A stretch of 64,000 nt of DNA from contig NC_049987.1 of NCBI RefSeq assembly GCF_000003815.2, positions 20,702,072 to 20,766,071 on the forward strand. Reading direction: 5' to 3'. The notes beneath the pieces were generated by a model, which was not told where the DNA came from, did no database searches, and saw only the letters and a list, made by a program, of their open reading frames with translations. How positions within the stretch are numbered: the first letter of the stretch is position 1; every line of letters starts with the position of its first letter. The stretch comes from Branchiostoma floridae. Lineage: Eukaryota; Chordata; Leptocardii; Amphioxiformes; Branchiostomatidae. A program made the position numbers and the translations under genes. Below are positions 38,301 through 52,400 of the stretch, piece after piece.

Positions 38301-41300
38301 AGCTTGAGGTGCAAATTTTGGGCAATGAAGTAAATTTACTGTCAGACAGGCCACATGTGACCTGTAGCATCCCTGGTCAATCAGAATTTTATGCTTATCA
38401 GAGGATGTGCTCCCCAGTGTAAGGCCGTACAATTTGAGTTATTTTTTTAACAGGCCGTACAATGTACGCCTGTACGGCTGTCTGGCTTAAAGCCTGTTCC
38501 ACAGTGCCTGCTGTACTAATACCATCTGGGTTGACCAGTTTCCGTTGCCAGCTCCACCTTGCTAACCTTCGATCACAACTCTTCGTCCCCAGACAGCTCA
38601 GGTGAGATTGCGGCAGGTGCCATGTTTACACACCTGTGTGATGTGGTGGACAGCGCTGAGAAACACCTGAAGCCCATCAAGGTGGTAGCCGAGCAGGTCA
38701 TCTTAGACGGTCAGTGTTGCACACAATTATTAAATTTACATGTGTTTATTGTGCAATTTGCATTATGCAGTGCTTTAAATCTTCCCACTTCTAGGCCTAA
38801 CAAAGCCGTAAAACTACATTAAGTGTTTTAAAAAATTAGGAGCAGACAAGGTGAACAGAATGTAATGACACTTCCAATTCTTCTTTTCTTTTTTTGTGTG
38901 GCTTTTCTGCAATTTGAAAACAATTACTGAAGAGCCTCTCCCTCATTATTCAAGAATAAGTGTTACATGTAATTAAGACAGAAAGGAAATTTTCCATTTC
39001 CACCACAGGAGCATCTGTGTTCTTCCCCGTATCCACAAGATCAAGTGTTAATAAGATCACGTCTGTTACTCTCGCGAGTTTACCTTCTGAAGTGATTGGT
39101 CATCAGTATTGATCCTGAAGAAGGCAACAGTGGTCGTTGAAATTTAATCTGTGTGTACTTTTCTGTTGGAAGAAAGTTTTATTAGCATTGTACTAAGAAC
39201 AAGTGTTACATGTGATTAAGTGTCAAAGGACATTGTCCATTTCTCACCGACAGGAGCACCTGTGTTCTTCCCTGTATCCGCAAGATCACATGTCCGTTAC
39301 TGTTGCAAGTTTACCTTCTGAAGTGATTGGTCATCAGTATTGATCCTGTATACCTTTGCAGGGCTCGAAATACTGGGTGCATGTGCACCCAAAATTAGAG
39401 CTGTGCACCCAATTATTTTTTGTGCACCCAAATATTTTCTTAGGCTTATGTATGTAAAGATATCAAAGTATACTAGTATACATCATATTCTTGACATCAA
39501 AGTTTTAGAAAGATAATAAAAAAAGTCTGTCATGATGGTACTAGTTTAAGAATTTGACAGCTTGTAACTATGTTTTAATATTAGGTTTTTCTGACATTGT
39601 ACTTAAATTTAAGTGGTGCATCCAAAAATTTTTAAGCTGGGTGTACCAGTGCACCTAATCCCAAAAATGAATTTCGAGCCCTGCTTTGTGTTGGCAGAAA
39701 GTACAGCATTGTACTAAGAATAAGCATTATGTGTGAGTAAGACAAAGGAAATTTTCTATCCCCCACAGGAGCGTCGGTGTTCTTCCCCGACAAGAACGCC
39801 CGCCGTAAACAGCTGTTCCAGATGATGGAGACCATCTCCAGTCAGGAGCAGCCGGCTTCCGCCGTGCTGACGTTTCAGTCGCTCTGCCAGTTCTTCAGCA
39901 GTGTGGACCCCAGCGGGCTACTGGCGCTGCCCACTGCAGACTCAAAGGTACAAATTGTAGATCCTGTTGTTAAGAACCTTACTTTTACTCAAGTTATTCT
40001 TGAATGTTTCTGTTCTTCAGTGTGGAACAAAGCATACTGGCATTGGCCACTACTGATACAAAGGTAAAGTCTTGTTTGTTAGTTAGTTTTGCATGTACAA
40101 TAAACCGTCTTTAGGCATAACATGCCTGTTTTGTACAGTGGTTTCAAAATATTGCAGTTTGAAACTATGGTCTGTTGACTTTATATCTCTAACCCCACTC
40201 CATTTTTCAAAAACAAAGAATATAAACCTTAATTTACATATTATACAATTTATGTCATACCTGTGACGCAAAAACGTTCGATACCGGTGTTCCGGACCTT
40301 CCGTATCAGACCGGTTCGAAAGGCGTATCACACAGGCTCCATTCGAATAGATCGAACTGTTTCGAGCGGGCCGAATACGGCACGGTTGGCAATTCGAATA
40401 CCTGATTTGGACGTTGGAACATTGCTGTTGCAACACTTTTTTGTTCGAGGGCACCAAATTTGTTCAACTTCTGGTGCATTTCGCATCAAAACAGGGGTTT
40501 TCTCAGGTGGGTATGACATATACAAAATACAACACGGTGTATTCCGCATCACCCTCGGTCTCAGCCCTCCCGCAGGTCGGGCTGATACCTTGGGTGATAC
40601 AGAATATCTGTATCTGTATCTGTATCTGTATCTATATAGCCGGTATAACCGCCATTCGGCGTAACACACCAGCTTGGTGTATTCCGTGTTGTATTCTATA
40701 TGTATCATACCTGTTTATCAAGAATGTTTCTCACCTCTAGGAGGACTTCAAAGTCGATCAGGCACTTGCCGTGATGGACACCCTCCTGTCCGTGGCCCAC
40801 CGGGAATGCTCATCGACGCTGGCTGGAGAGAGGGGCTCCGACGGTCGCGCGTCGTTCCTCGTGCGTCTGCTGTGCTCGTTGCAGGGCAGCCTGGCCACCT
40901 GGTGCTGCAAGCAGATGGAGGGAGAGGATGGCAAGGTCCCGCCCGCACAGGAGTCTGTGGGGCTGGCAACTACACTGCTGCAGAAATGTGAGTTTTAACT
41001 TCTTCTTCCTTACTGCCTCTTTTCAGAGATTAACAGCAGATTGCGCATGGGTTAGTTACAACACAAGTGCCCAGTACAAGTAGACAAGGGAAAATAAAGG
41101 AAAAATGCTAAGGAAAGGGAAAACAACTGATTTTGTGAGTGCAAAGCATTGAAAAAAATGTAACAGCCTTCAGTACTGTTACTCCTTGATGCAATATGCA
41201 CTGTTACAGAAATGTGAGTTTTGTCTATCATCACATGTTTCTGGAAGTTTATACATACCCCCTGTCTTGAAAATGATCGCAATTTCAAGTAAAAGATGTT

Positions 41301-43366
41301 AACCCATAGCATACTGTTCATTACACATGTACTTTTTGGAATTTGCTTAAATGCTGCGGTACATTGAACCTATGTCTTCTATAGTATTACATTACATTAT
41401 TGTCTTTCCATACCACAACCTGTGAAAGACTGGCTTTTTTATAAGAAGCAAGTACTGGATCAGGACACATATAAAGAAAGTATGAGGAGGTGTCTGAGCA
41501 ATGTCCCTTTGTTACCCCTCCCCAGACACATTCCTGCTGAGTTGCCACTGTACAGAGCTGCTGACCCAGCAAGCTCGCAAGGGGTCACATGCACCAGGGA
41601 GTCTGTACAGACTGTTTTAAGGAAAGGATTGCAATGTCAACATAACTTTGGATTGGAATACATTTCCAAAAGAAAGTATTAATAATAAAGTATCTGACTG
41701 ATATCCCTTTGTTACCTCTCCCCAGACACATTCCTGCTGAGTCGCCACTGCACAGAGCTGCTGGGGAATCTTGTAGAGATGGGACAGAAGGCTGAAGCTG
41801 CGCTGGCCAACCTGCAGCACTCCTTCATAGCCACAGCACTGCCACAGGTACCACCAGTCACAAATATGTCCTTGTGACATTTAAACCAGTGACCTCATTC
41901 TATGGTCACCGTGACATAGATATTTGCATTTTAGCCAACATCAACAAAGTTATTTGGACAGCGTTGCCCATTTTACCTTTAAAAATGTGTCTGAAGTATC
42001 CAATTGAAAGCTATAAAAAGTTTCACTTTCCCATGTAACGCCACAAACTATGATCCCACATACCCAGATGTACGTGTAATCCGGATTCACTCTTTATTTA
42101 TTCTGGAGGGGCTGTTTATTTGGGACATACTAGTACAGTAAGAGTAAGTCTCCCATTTTTCTCCCCAGATGATTGTGTGGCTGATGTTGCTGTGTGAGAA
42201 GCCCACCAATCACACAATCATACAAGTCATTGTGACATCTTAGCAAGTGATATCATTCTATGGTCCCCAAGACTTGGATATTTGCATTTTGGCCAACATC
42301 AACAAACTTTTTGATGTCACGTTCCAGGTCCAAGACTTGCATTTCAAAATATTATGAAGGATAGAGCCTCCTGGAGAAGTAGATCTAGCATAGATTTAGT
42401 CTGCGCCAGAGAAGGTGGTAAACATTTATTGTTTAAACAACTTTAGCCCAATGCTAGATGATCCCCAGATTTTAAAGTCTCCAGTGATCTGGCCATATTT
42501 TTTGCCTGAAAATCTACCCTGGACCAGGCTTCAAAACTGGATTTTTCAAAACCACCGAAGAATCCGCCTAGAATCTGTTTTGGAGCATTCATGCTCAAAA
42601 GTAAATCCGGATTTGCTTACCAAAACAAATTAAACAGTTTTGATTTTTGCATCATGATCAGTGCCTAAGTGTCCATTTTTCTCCCCAGATGGGGATGGTT
42701 TAGGTGTCAATTTGGTCGTTTTCTGGGGTCACGTTTCTTCCAGAACGTATATTAGATTGTGAAGATTTGTCTGAAGGGTATGTTTATTCCTGAGCGGTTG
42801 TTTATTTGGGACATCATCGTGCAAAATACACACTTGCACACTTGTACACTGCAACCACTTTTTCCTTGGTGCAAGTTTCTTCTAAGCTCAGGTTGCACAG
42901 GATGCAACTTAGATTTTGATCCTCAGAACTCGATTTTGTTGTCAATTTACTTGGAAGAAATAAATGGACCGTGGCAGCTCCGTTTCATATAAGCCAAACA
43001 TGTAATAAATAAATATATATTGTACCTTTTTTTCAGAAGTTAGAGAACTGTAGGTGGTGCAACTTGAAATGTAGTTGTGCAACCTTGTTTTTGCCCCAGG
43101 TTGCACACTGTGCAACCTGGCTCAGAGAAGTATTTTGTACACTGGACATAAGAGTAAGTCTCCCATTTTTCTCCCCAGATGATTGTGTGGCTGATGCTGC
43201 TGTGTGAGAAGCCCATCCCCCACGTCTCCACCATGCACACACTACAGCCTGTAGCTGCAGAGCTGCACAGACTGGCCAAGAACCTCGCAAACACCTTCTA
43301 CAAGTAAGGAATGGTCCTTAGGCCATGCCAATGTAATAGCTTTTATCAAGAAAGTTACGTATTCAT

Positions 43367-43405
<39 letters not shown>

Positions 43406-46400
43406 CAAACAATGGATAGTGAGTGAGTGAGTGAGTGTGTGTGTATGTGTGTGTTCTTGTGTGTGTGTGCACGTGCATTTGTGTGTGTGCGTGTGTGTGC
43501 ATGCATGCGTGGGTGTGGGTGTGTGAGCAGCATAACTCAAGAAGCCTTGGATGGATATTTATTTAGTTATGATATTCAGTATATGGGTACAGATGTAGAT
43601 GTCAGCAAAACAAGTTAAAGCACAGGTTCAATAATGTGAATTTGTTGCTCAATATATACTTTTAAGTTAAATTAAAATTTATTTGTATGGGTAAAAGTGC
43701 ACTTTTCCTCCAAATGAACTACAATCCCTTTGAAAACTGAGTAAATAGACTTTGTGATATTTCCAGGCTTGACAGTGAGCAGTGGTCGTCCATCGGGAAT
43801 GACCAGGTGGTGTTGAGGACCTGGCACGTGGAGTCTCCACACAACTATGAGAACAACCAGCACTCCACTCAGATCTTCACATGTCCCGGGGCCACGCACT
43901 TCGTGGTGGAGTTTGATCAGAGGAGTGAGACAGAGAAGAGGTGGAGGAGAATCCCTTTTTGGGGCTTTTTAAACCATCATTGTAGTTTCAATTTTTCCTT
44001 AACTGTGAAACAAGTACTACAATCTCATACAATGTCATGTACTTTCTTCATGCATCAGAATCCAGAAATACAACTTATGATGTCATCTTTCTCCATCAAA
44101 AATTCTGAGTACTTTTCAATGCAATTGATCCAAGCTCACCATGTTTTGTGTTTTGAAATAGCAAATCCTGCTTCAAAGCTTTCCTATAACTTTACACAAT
44201 CTTCTCAACAAAATTCCCATCTGCTTACAACAAGTATGTACATGACATTTGTGTACATGCATAAAACGTACTTTTTTATGCTTACAACTTGGTATTTTTG
44301 AAAACTTATCTCTGATTTTCATGTTTTCCATCAGGTATGACTACCTGGAGTTCACAGACGCCCGAGGTGTGCGCACCCGCTATGACCAGAAGGTCGGGAC
44401 AGAGAAATGGCCGCTGAAGGTCACGTTCCGCGGGAGTCACCGGCTGCAGTTCCTCTTTCACTCCGACAGCAGCAATAATGAGTGGGGGTAAGTTTGGGCA
44501 CAAATAAAGCTGTGGTTCAGTGCTGGATAAATATATGATTATCATATATTTCCCAAGCCCCTGCTGTACCTACCTACCTACCTACCTAGTCCCTCCTGGT
44601 CGTTGGGGGGACAAGGTAGACATATAGATGGAGAGTTGTCTCCAGGACGGTATGTCTCTTGCTACAGTCAGTCTGCTGTATAATGGCTTACACATGTGTG
44701 GCCCAGGGCTGCAGAGAAGGAGATGGGTGCAGCCCAAGGCACCATTAGGTGCAGGAAGGACTTCATCTTAACTTTATACTTCCCAGTGGATTCCTATACA
44801 GCTAGCATCCACTTTTGAACTCATGACAAGTATTGTTCCACCAAGCCAGCTCTATAAGCTCATTGTGTTTTTAATTGTGATCTGTTTAATCTACTCAGAC
44901 CTTACAAAAAATTACTATTTACCGTGACTATTATGGTAAATGGTATTTTGCGTTTAAGTGTTGAACAAGGATGTAACTGTTTCCCTTTTCACCCTCTAAG
45001 GTACAAGTTCAAGGTGACGGCGCGCGGATCGCCTGACGTGCCGCTGCCGTGGCTGTTTGACCTTCAGCTGGGGCTGAGTCGGCTGGTGGGGAGACTGTGT
45101 GGGACAGCACTGGGGAAGGCACAGGTGAGTCTGCTGTGTGGGACAGCACTGGGGAAGGCACAGGTCAATGTTTTGTTTTGTTTTTACTTACTCACTACGT
45201 ACAGCGAACTGTAGCTACGTCACTGGCAGCTTGCTGTAAGCACTCCAGCCAGAACCAGCACATCTCCATGGTGCCTCTGGAGAAGGCGGGTACCTACATG
45301 TATTAAGTGCTTGGGTCCTAGGCCACATCTTGCAAAAGGCTATTCGTGCCAGAACCAACAAGCCTCAGCTTTCTGGTCTCATTCTCCTCAAAAGTGTATG
45401 CCGGTGACTTGCAATGTCATTTGACTTGATAAACATTAGTCCATGATTCAAAGGTGCCTTCTTGGGGTACCTGCATTGAAGCTTATTTCTTGTTGTGCAG
45501 TTAGTATTCTGTCCTATACGAGTGTTTGTGGTCTCTTTGTGTCGGCAGGAAATGGGGTTTCTTCAGAACTTGATTTCTTTTAAAGCAGTGTGTTACCTTT
45601 ACGTTATGGTGTATTTTCGTGCATTTACGTTATGGTGTATTAACTTATTAATATATTTATGCAATGAATGTACACTTGTTAGTTACTCTAGATTTCAGCC
45701 TGTTTTGAAGTCATCAGTGTTATCTAAATCAAAAGCACTACAACTCTTCTTGTGGCTGCCCACATGTACAGGGACAAGTGCAGCAAAGAGGAAGAAAACC
45801 TTCTACAGCGTAAATCGTTGTGTCTCAGACGACTATTTCTTTCCATCATGACTTATACAATGAATGTACACTTGTTAGGTACTCTAGATTTTAGCCTCTT
45901 GTGGAGTCACCAGTGTTGATTAAGTTAAGACACTACAACTCTTCTTGTGGCTGCCCACAGGTTGTAGACAAGGACAGCAAAGAGGAAGAGAACCTTCTGC
46001 AACGTAATGAGTTGTGGGGCACCCTGTTCAGGGGAGGATACCTGGTGGGGAGGCTGACCCGGTCTCTGTCCGGCCTCCACACCTCGCAGCCAGCCACCAC
46101 GGACGTCCACTCCTTCCTGTTAAACATGGCCGAGGGCAACGTGGACGCTCCTGCAGCAAGACAACTACTGACAAAGTAAGCCTGGGTTGTCTTCTACATG
46201 TATTACCTTTGTGTTGGTGTGTGTAAGTTTGTTCCTGCTGACTTGGGTCCAAGAATGGTCTGGGTAAAAAAGGGTATAACTGGAGACTTGCAGGTCCAAA
46301 GTTTTTGCCTCTGGCTTGGCCCAGGCCAAAGTCCGACAGGAAATCAGGAAACTATATTAGACAGAATTGGTGAGAAATTCATAAGAAGGCCTAAAACATA

Positions 46401-49400
46401 GTTTTTTTTACAAAGAATCACCAAATCTTCTGTTTCTTCATGTTTCCTGTAGATATTACTGTTTAGATTTGTTGGTACTTAATCTTGATTGAACCTTGTA
46501 GAGATTATCATAAGCAATATTGGAATACATGATAGTCTTGACTGAACTTCTAAATAACATGAAGATGCCAAGAGGCCGGCCTTGGCAAGGTGGTGATCTA
46601 CATTATAGATCTCTTTGACTCATGGCTATAGTTACTGGATGTTTGCAATTTTGTTCATGTTAATATCTAGATGCCAAGAGGCCTGCCCTAACCCTCGGCT
46701 GGGTGGAGACCTGCTGGACCGTACCATTGCTGCTATATTCGGCGCCCTCTTGTGGCACACACAAGAACTGCGGGAGGAGGTGGAGCAGCACATGGGGAAG
46801 GAGGGGACGCCTGTACCTGATGGTGTCACACAGGTGGGAAGTCTTTAAATCTTTCTGTGTCACTTTCTACAGAAGTTAGAAAGTTAGAGACCCCGCCTTT
46901 AAACCTGGGATGGAGAGTTGAGGCCCATCTACACTCTTGGAAAACTTTTGGAAACTTAGATTTGATCAATCATATCTTTGTTATTTCTTTTTAATTGTAT
47001 AATATTCATTGGAAAGTACACTGTCATATTACTTTGATGTTGATGCCATATTTGTCATGATCCTTCTTTTAGGGTTTGAACACTAGAGCTGATTATGGCA
47101 CTTGATTAAAAACAAAATTGCTGAAATTTCCCTAACAACACTGCCCGACATTTGGCACTTTTTGGCACAATTTTGGCACTTTTTTTGACAACTCACCACA
47201 AAATCAGTCATGATGCTTATTGAATGGTTAACACAAACAAGGAATCATCATGTAAAATGTACAGGCTTTTAGGTGAGGAAAGTTGGATTAAGATGATTTT
47301 TATTCATATATGAATTACTGTTTTACTTCAGGCCTATATGGCAGCAGAGAGCTTGCGACCGTACCTCCTGGATCAGCGTCAGAAGCTCATTGTGTCATCC
47401 GACTCAGAAAAGGCAGAAGACAAGAAGGACGAGAACAAAGCACCGCCCAAACTCTTTGCCACCCCAGACAACCTGATTTTAGCCTGTAAAGACAAGGCAC
47501 TGTTTCTACTGCAGTTCTCTGGCCTGGCCAGGTATGGCATGTCCGGGAGGTATGTTTCGGGGGACGGTTTCTTTCCTACTGAGTTTCATTGGTTTTCTGC
47601 ATATTTTTCTGCATTGTCCTCACTTTGGTTGCTTCATTTTATGCACGTTCTCAATACTTCTATGTTTACAGTTTGATTTCTTGCTTATGATTCTATTGTT
47701 GCCCATTTGCAATATTCTGTATGGCAATACCAAGAGCTGAAGCAGCATCTCACAACTTGTTTTCTTTGGGACAGAATATTCTAATAGAAAATTGCTGGGT
47801 ATGTTTAGAGTGGATTTGGCTTCACCCTGTGGAAAAAGAGCAGCATGGCTTGGAACTTACTTGTAAAAGCCTTTCAAGATGTTTTTCCTCCACTTGTTTC
47901 TCCCAGAGTGGAGTCCCAGACGGACCTGCGACCCAAGATGCAGCGGTCCCTGAGCAGGAAGCTGAGTCGGCAGGTTTCTGTGGACAGGGCCAACAGGAAA
48001 CAGGTGAGTCGGGTAGAACCAATATGGACAACAGTTTAACATCAGACGATGTTGTCATGAAAGCTCATCTGTGACTTTTGATACAAGTGCTGTTGCAGTA
48101 GCATTCATAAGACACAATCATGTACCCTGTACCCTGTTTTGGTAGTACATTGGCATCAAGCATTGTTCAACACAGAAAAAAAAGTGCCAATAGTAAAAGA
48201 ATTTCATTACTGGAAGTGGAAATAAGAAAAATATTTTGTTTAATTTTGGTCAAGTGAAATGTTACCTTGGGCAACTAAATGTTTTAAAAGGGAATTTTAG
48301 AACACTTGTTAAACCCTGTGTGCTAGTAGTTAAAAATCAAGTTATGTTTTTGACAAATTTCACAAGGGTGTTTCTAGCAGTGAACGTCCTTTCCCATGAC
48401 ATACATTTTGTATTTTGTAAAATGGCATCCATATCATTATGCATTTCTTCTACTTCTGTCATCCCAAGCACCTTAAGGCCACACCAATTTAATTTCTTGG
48501 TTCACGGATTTGCTCGCTCCTAATTTTTGGAAAAAAAAATAATAAAAAATTTAAATAAAAATTACCACTCAGCAAAATTTTCACCATTAATAAAACCATT
48601 CACCAACTTTCTGGTGTAGCAAATTGGCCTTTATATTTTAAGCTCCTTAAAATGTGGGTATTATTATTGCAGTTATATTTTTCATTCATGAAGAATGGGA
48701 CAAACATAAAAACTGATACTACCTTTGTAATTTTGAACTAACAGGTGCTGTTACTGTACAGTAATAGTGTTTTTGTACTTTTTTCAAGCCGAAAACTTTT
48801 TATTCTTTATGTTTTGGATTAGCCCTTACCTTTACCACAACCATTTTACAATTTTTGTTTTTATTTTTATTTCGCCCTCTCGCTCCATACTTTTTATGAA
48901 AAAATCTGTGAACTAAGAAATTAAATTTTGTGTGGCCTAATCAGTAAAGCTCATATTGTTATTGTTTCTCCCTGTCTCTGTCACCCCTCGCCTATCCATT
49001 CACCATGCCTGTGTGCTGTCGCCCCCCTCCCCCATTGTCCATGTGTTTGCTGCTCTGTTCCTCTGCTGTCAGTTCCATGCTGTTGTGCTCCACCCTCCCA
49101 ACCCTGCCCAAGGACTGGGGACCACCTATGGTCTGCAGCAGGACGTAAGTTTGGCACAGGGGAAACAAACTAACCATGGACTTTGTACTGATTCTAGTTC
49201 TGGAACGTCTTTTGCCACATCTTTTTGTTCAATAGACAGCAGTTACTTAATGCTAGTTCACCTTTATCCGCGGGGTAACCTATATCCGTTTTTTTTCAAA
49301 ACAGGGTATTTAGGCACATCAAGTCGATGGGTGGTAGTTTTAAACTGCAATATACTGAAAATATTTCAATTTGAAACCAACGTCCATCGGCCTGATATCC

Positions 49401-52400
49401 CCAAATACCCTGTTTTTAAAAGCAATGGATATAGGTTACCCGACCGATAAAGGTGAACTAGCGTTAATTGTTTGGTGTGAGATTGCAAATTCAGTTTTCA
49501 CCTGTTGGTCAGATTCCAATCAATAAGACTGAAAGCCATACAGAGATGCAGCAATGTTCTGCTTATTTTCCTTAACCCTTTGTAGAAAGGCCTACAAATT
49601 AGTGCTGAAGGAAGCTGCTAAGTTCCAGTAAAACCATATTTAGCTTGATGTCTATTCTTGCTCCTGTGATCGCATCTCTGCCCCCTTCTCCATTTGAATA
49701 CTGGTTATAATGGTCTTTATGTCAGAGTTACATCGGCCGTGAGGCAGAGGATCAGTACGCCTCCTTCAAACTGGTGCTGGACTTCATGCGAGACGTGAGC
49801 ATCACCAAAGACAAGGTGGAGCGGCTGCTGCAGGAAAGGCTGCAGAAAGCTCAAACTGTCGCAGACGCCTACAAGTTTGCTGCCGAGTACTTAAAGACAA
49901 TGGCTGAGCCTAAAGACTTCCAGGTATCAGACACTTTGTTTTTTGTTTCTTTCTTTAGGAAGATACTACTTAACTGTTACTTAACCGTAGCATGTAACAA
50001 TGTGTAGTAGCTACATTTCTTTCTGTATCTATATCAACTACAGATACCCTATAGTAATTGTTTAACTACTACAATGTTCTGTCCAACCTTAGACATGTAC
50101 ATGTACCAGGTACTAACTTCAACCATCTCATAGTCACATAATTGCCTTGGTAAAGGGCATCTTCAAGGTCAAATAGCTGGTCATTAGCTGGTGTGTTACG
50201 CCGAAGGGCGGTTATACCGGCTATATAGATACAGAAATACCAAGCCTCTACTTCTGGCTACAAAATGGACATGTTCAAAATTTGAATATTATCTTCTTTA
50301 CCTCCCCAGGTGCCAGTGGTGCTGTTCCTTCAGGAGCTCCTGTGCTCCCAGCAACAGTTCCCCCCACACTATGCCAGCGGCATGGAGGGCTGTGGGCTCG
50401 ACCTGGAAGCTCAGGTCAGCATTTGGGGGGGGCAAATCTTCTTTTATTCTAATGATTAAATACATTCAAATAAATGCATCATTGTACATTTTCTACATTG
50501 ATCCCTTATACCTACCCTTGGTTGTTGAGTTGCTATATTACAGAGTGGTGTATGAATTTTCTCAACTCCTCTGCCTACAAAGGAAAAATGATTGAGGTAC
50601 ATGTACATGTACAACTGTTACAGCAAAACCATTTCACTAAAACCTAGGACAGAATTTATAGACAAGCAGATTGGCAGAAACATTCTTATGTGGTGACTCT
50701 CAGTACATGCATGTACTACACACACTCACAACGAAGATTAAAGTAAAACCTATTTGTATTATCTCTACAGGTTCGCACATCATACTACACCCTGGTCCGA
50801 CGACTCGTCAACGTTGTCAATACCTTCCCACAAGGCAATGGGGCACAGCACCTGAATGCAACCTATGACCTGCTCCAGGTACTTTGACATTGTGATGTTC
50901 CATCAGTCTAGCAGCTTATCTTCCTGAAATACAACTGTACAAGAGAAACATAGCAACAATGTTACAATGTTACAATATCTTACTCAGTGTATCTTGCTCT
51001 ACATTACTAAGTTTATTTGTTCTTTCACCACTTGATACTTAATTCTGTATATCATACATACTGGTAAGCTGATGTTAGGGAAAATCTGTGTGGATGGTGT
51101 TCAGCACCAAGGACAAGTCTGTTCTAATGTGTGTGGATGGTGTTCAGCACAAAGGAAAGATCTTTTGTAATGTGTGTATAGCATTCAGCACCAAGGACAG
51201 GTCTGTTTTAATGTGTGTGGATGGCATTCAGAGCCAAGAACAAGCTGGTTCCAATTTATGTGGATAGTGTTCAGCACCAAAGACAGGTCTGTTTTGATTT
51301 GTGTGGATGGTGTTCAGCACCAAGAACAGTCTGTTACCATGTATGTGGATGGTGTTCAGCACCAAGGACACATCTGTTCTCATGTGTGTGGATGGTTTTC
51401 AGCACCAGGGACAGGTGAGTTTACCTGTGTGTGGATTGTGTTCAGCACCAGGGACAGGTGTGTTTATCTGTAGGTGGATTGTGTTCAGCACCAAGGACAG
51501 GTCTAATCCAGTGTGTGTGTGTGGTGTTAAGCAGCAATGACAGCAAAGACTGTGCTAAAAGATGGTGAAATAAGAGCCTGTTCCAGGTCAGTTAAAGTTT
51601 TTTTTTCAGAATCAGTTCTGTCTGTTTTCCAGGCCAGTCTAGTGCATTTCCTGGACATTGATTGGCAGCCGTACGACCTCGGGTTTGTGCAGGAGATCGG
51701 GTTACCTGCCATGCTGCTGCAGATGGCGAAGAGCAGTATCAGTTTACATGATGTCAGCACCAGCCAGCAGGACGAGGAGAAGGAGGACAAGCAGTACCAG
51801 GACTGCATGAAATGGTAGGTTCCATGGCAAGGACTGCATGAAATGGTAGGTTCCATGGCAAGGACTGTGTGAAATGGTAGGTTCCATGGCAATGGTAGGT
51901 TTCATGGCAAGGACTGCATGAAATGGTAGGTTCCATGGCAATGGTAGGTTTCATGGCAAGGACTGCATGAAATGGTAGGTTCCATGGCAATGGTAGGTTC
52001 CATGGCAAGGACTGCATGAAATTGTAGGTTCCATGGCAATGGTAGGTTTCATGGCAAGGACGGCATGAAATGGTAGGTTCCATGGCAATGGTAGGTTTCA
52101 TGGCAAGGACTGCATGAAATGGTAGGTTCCATGGCAAGGACTGCATGAAATGGTACGCCAATATATTGATAGTGATGAAAATTGCTAATTATTTCCATTT
52201 CAAGTCGTAAGATGGCCAGCAATCGGTTGGGAGCCAGTCAGGAGAGATTCAGCAGTCTGCGGCTAGAGGTCAGGATGGTTGGGAATACGTTATATGGCAT
52301 TCGGGATTAGCTTAAATCTTCATTGTCTTGCTTGTGTGCTATCAATAATTGTTGTTCACTTGCAATTAGCAATTTGCATTAAAGTTAACAATGTTTTCTG

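Noticed and set aside
40263..40708. Frames of 105-133 codons in ZZEF1 intron 12
   Set aside because: They cross a foldback and a TATCTG hexamer run; no similarity to the gene and no conserved motif.
41520..41600. Alternative exon 14
   Set aside because: Acceptor and start match exon 14, but the copy diverges after 45 bases and has no donor; treated as a decayed copy.
43242..43618. His/Thr-rich and Cys/Val-rich frames around 43.4 kb
   Set aside because: Translation of a (TG)n microsatellite.
51527..52161. Frames rich in PWNLPFH and similar on the minus strand
   Set aside because: Reverse translation of the donor minisatellite.
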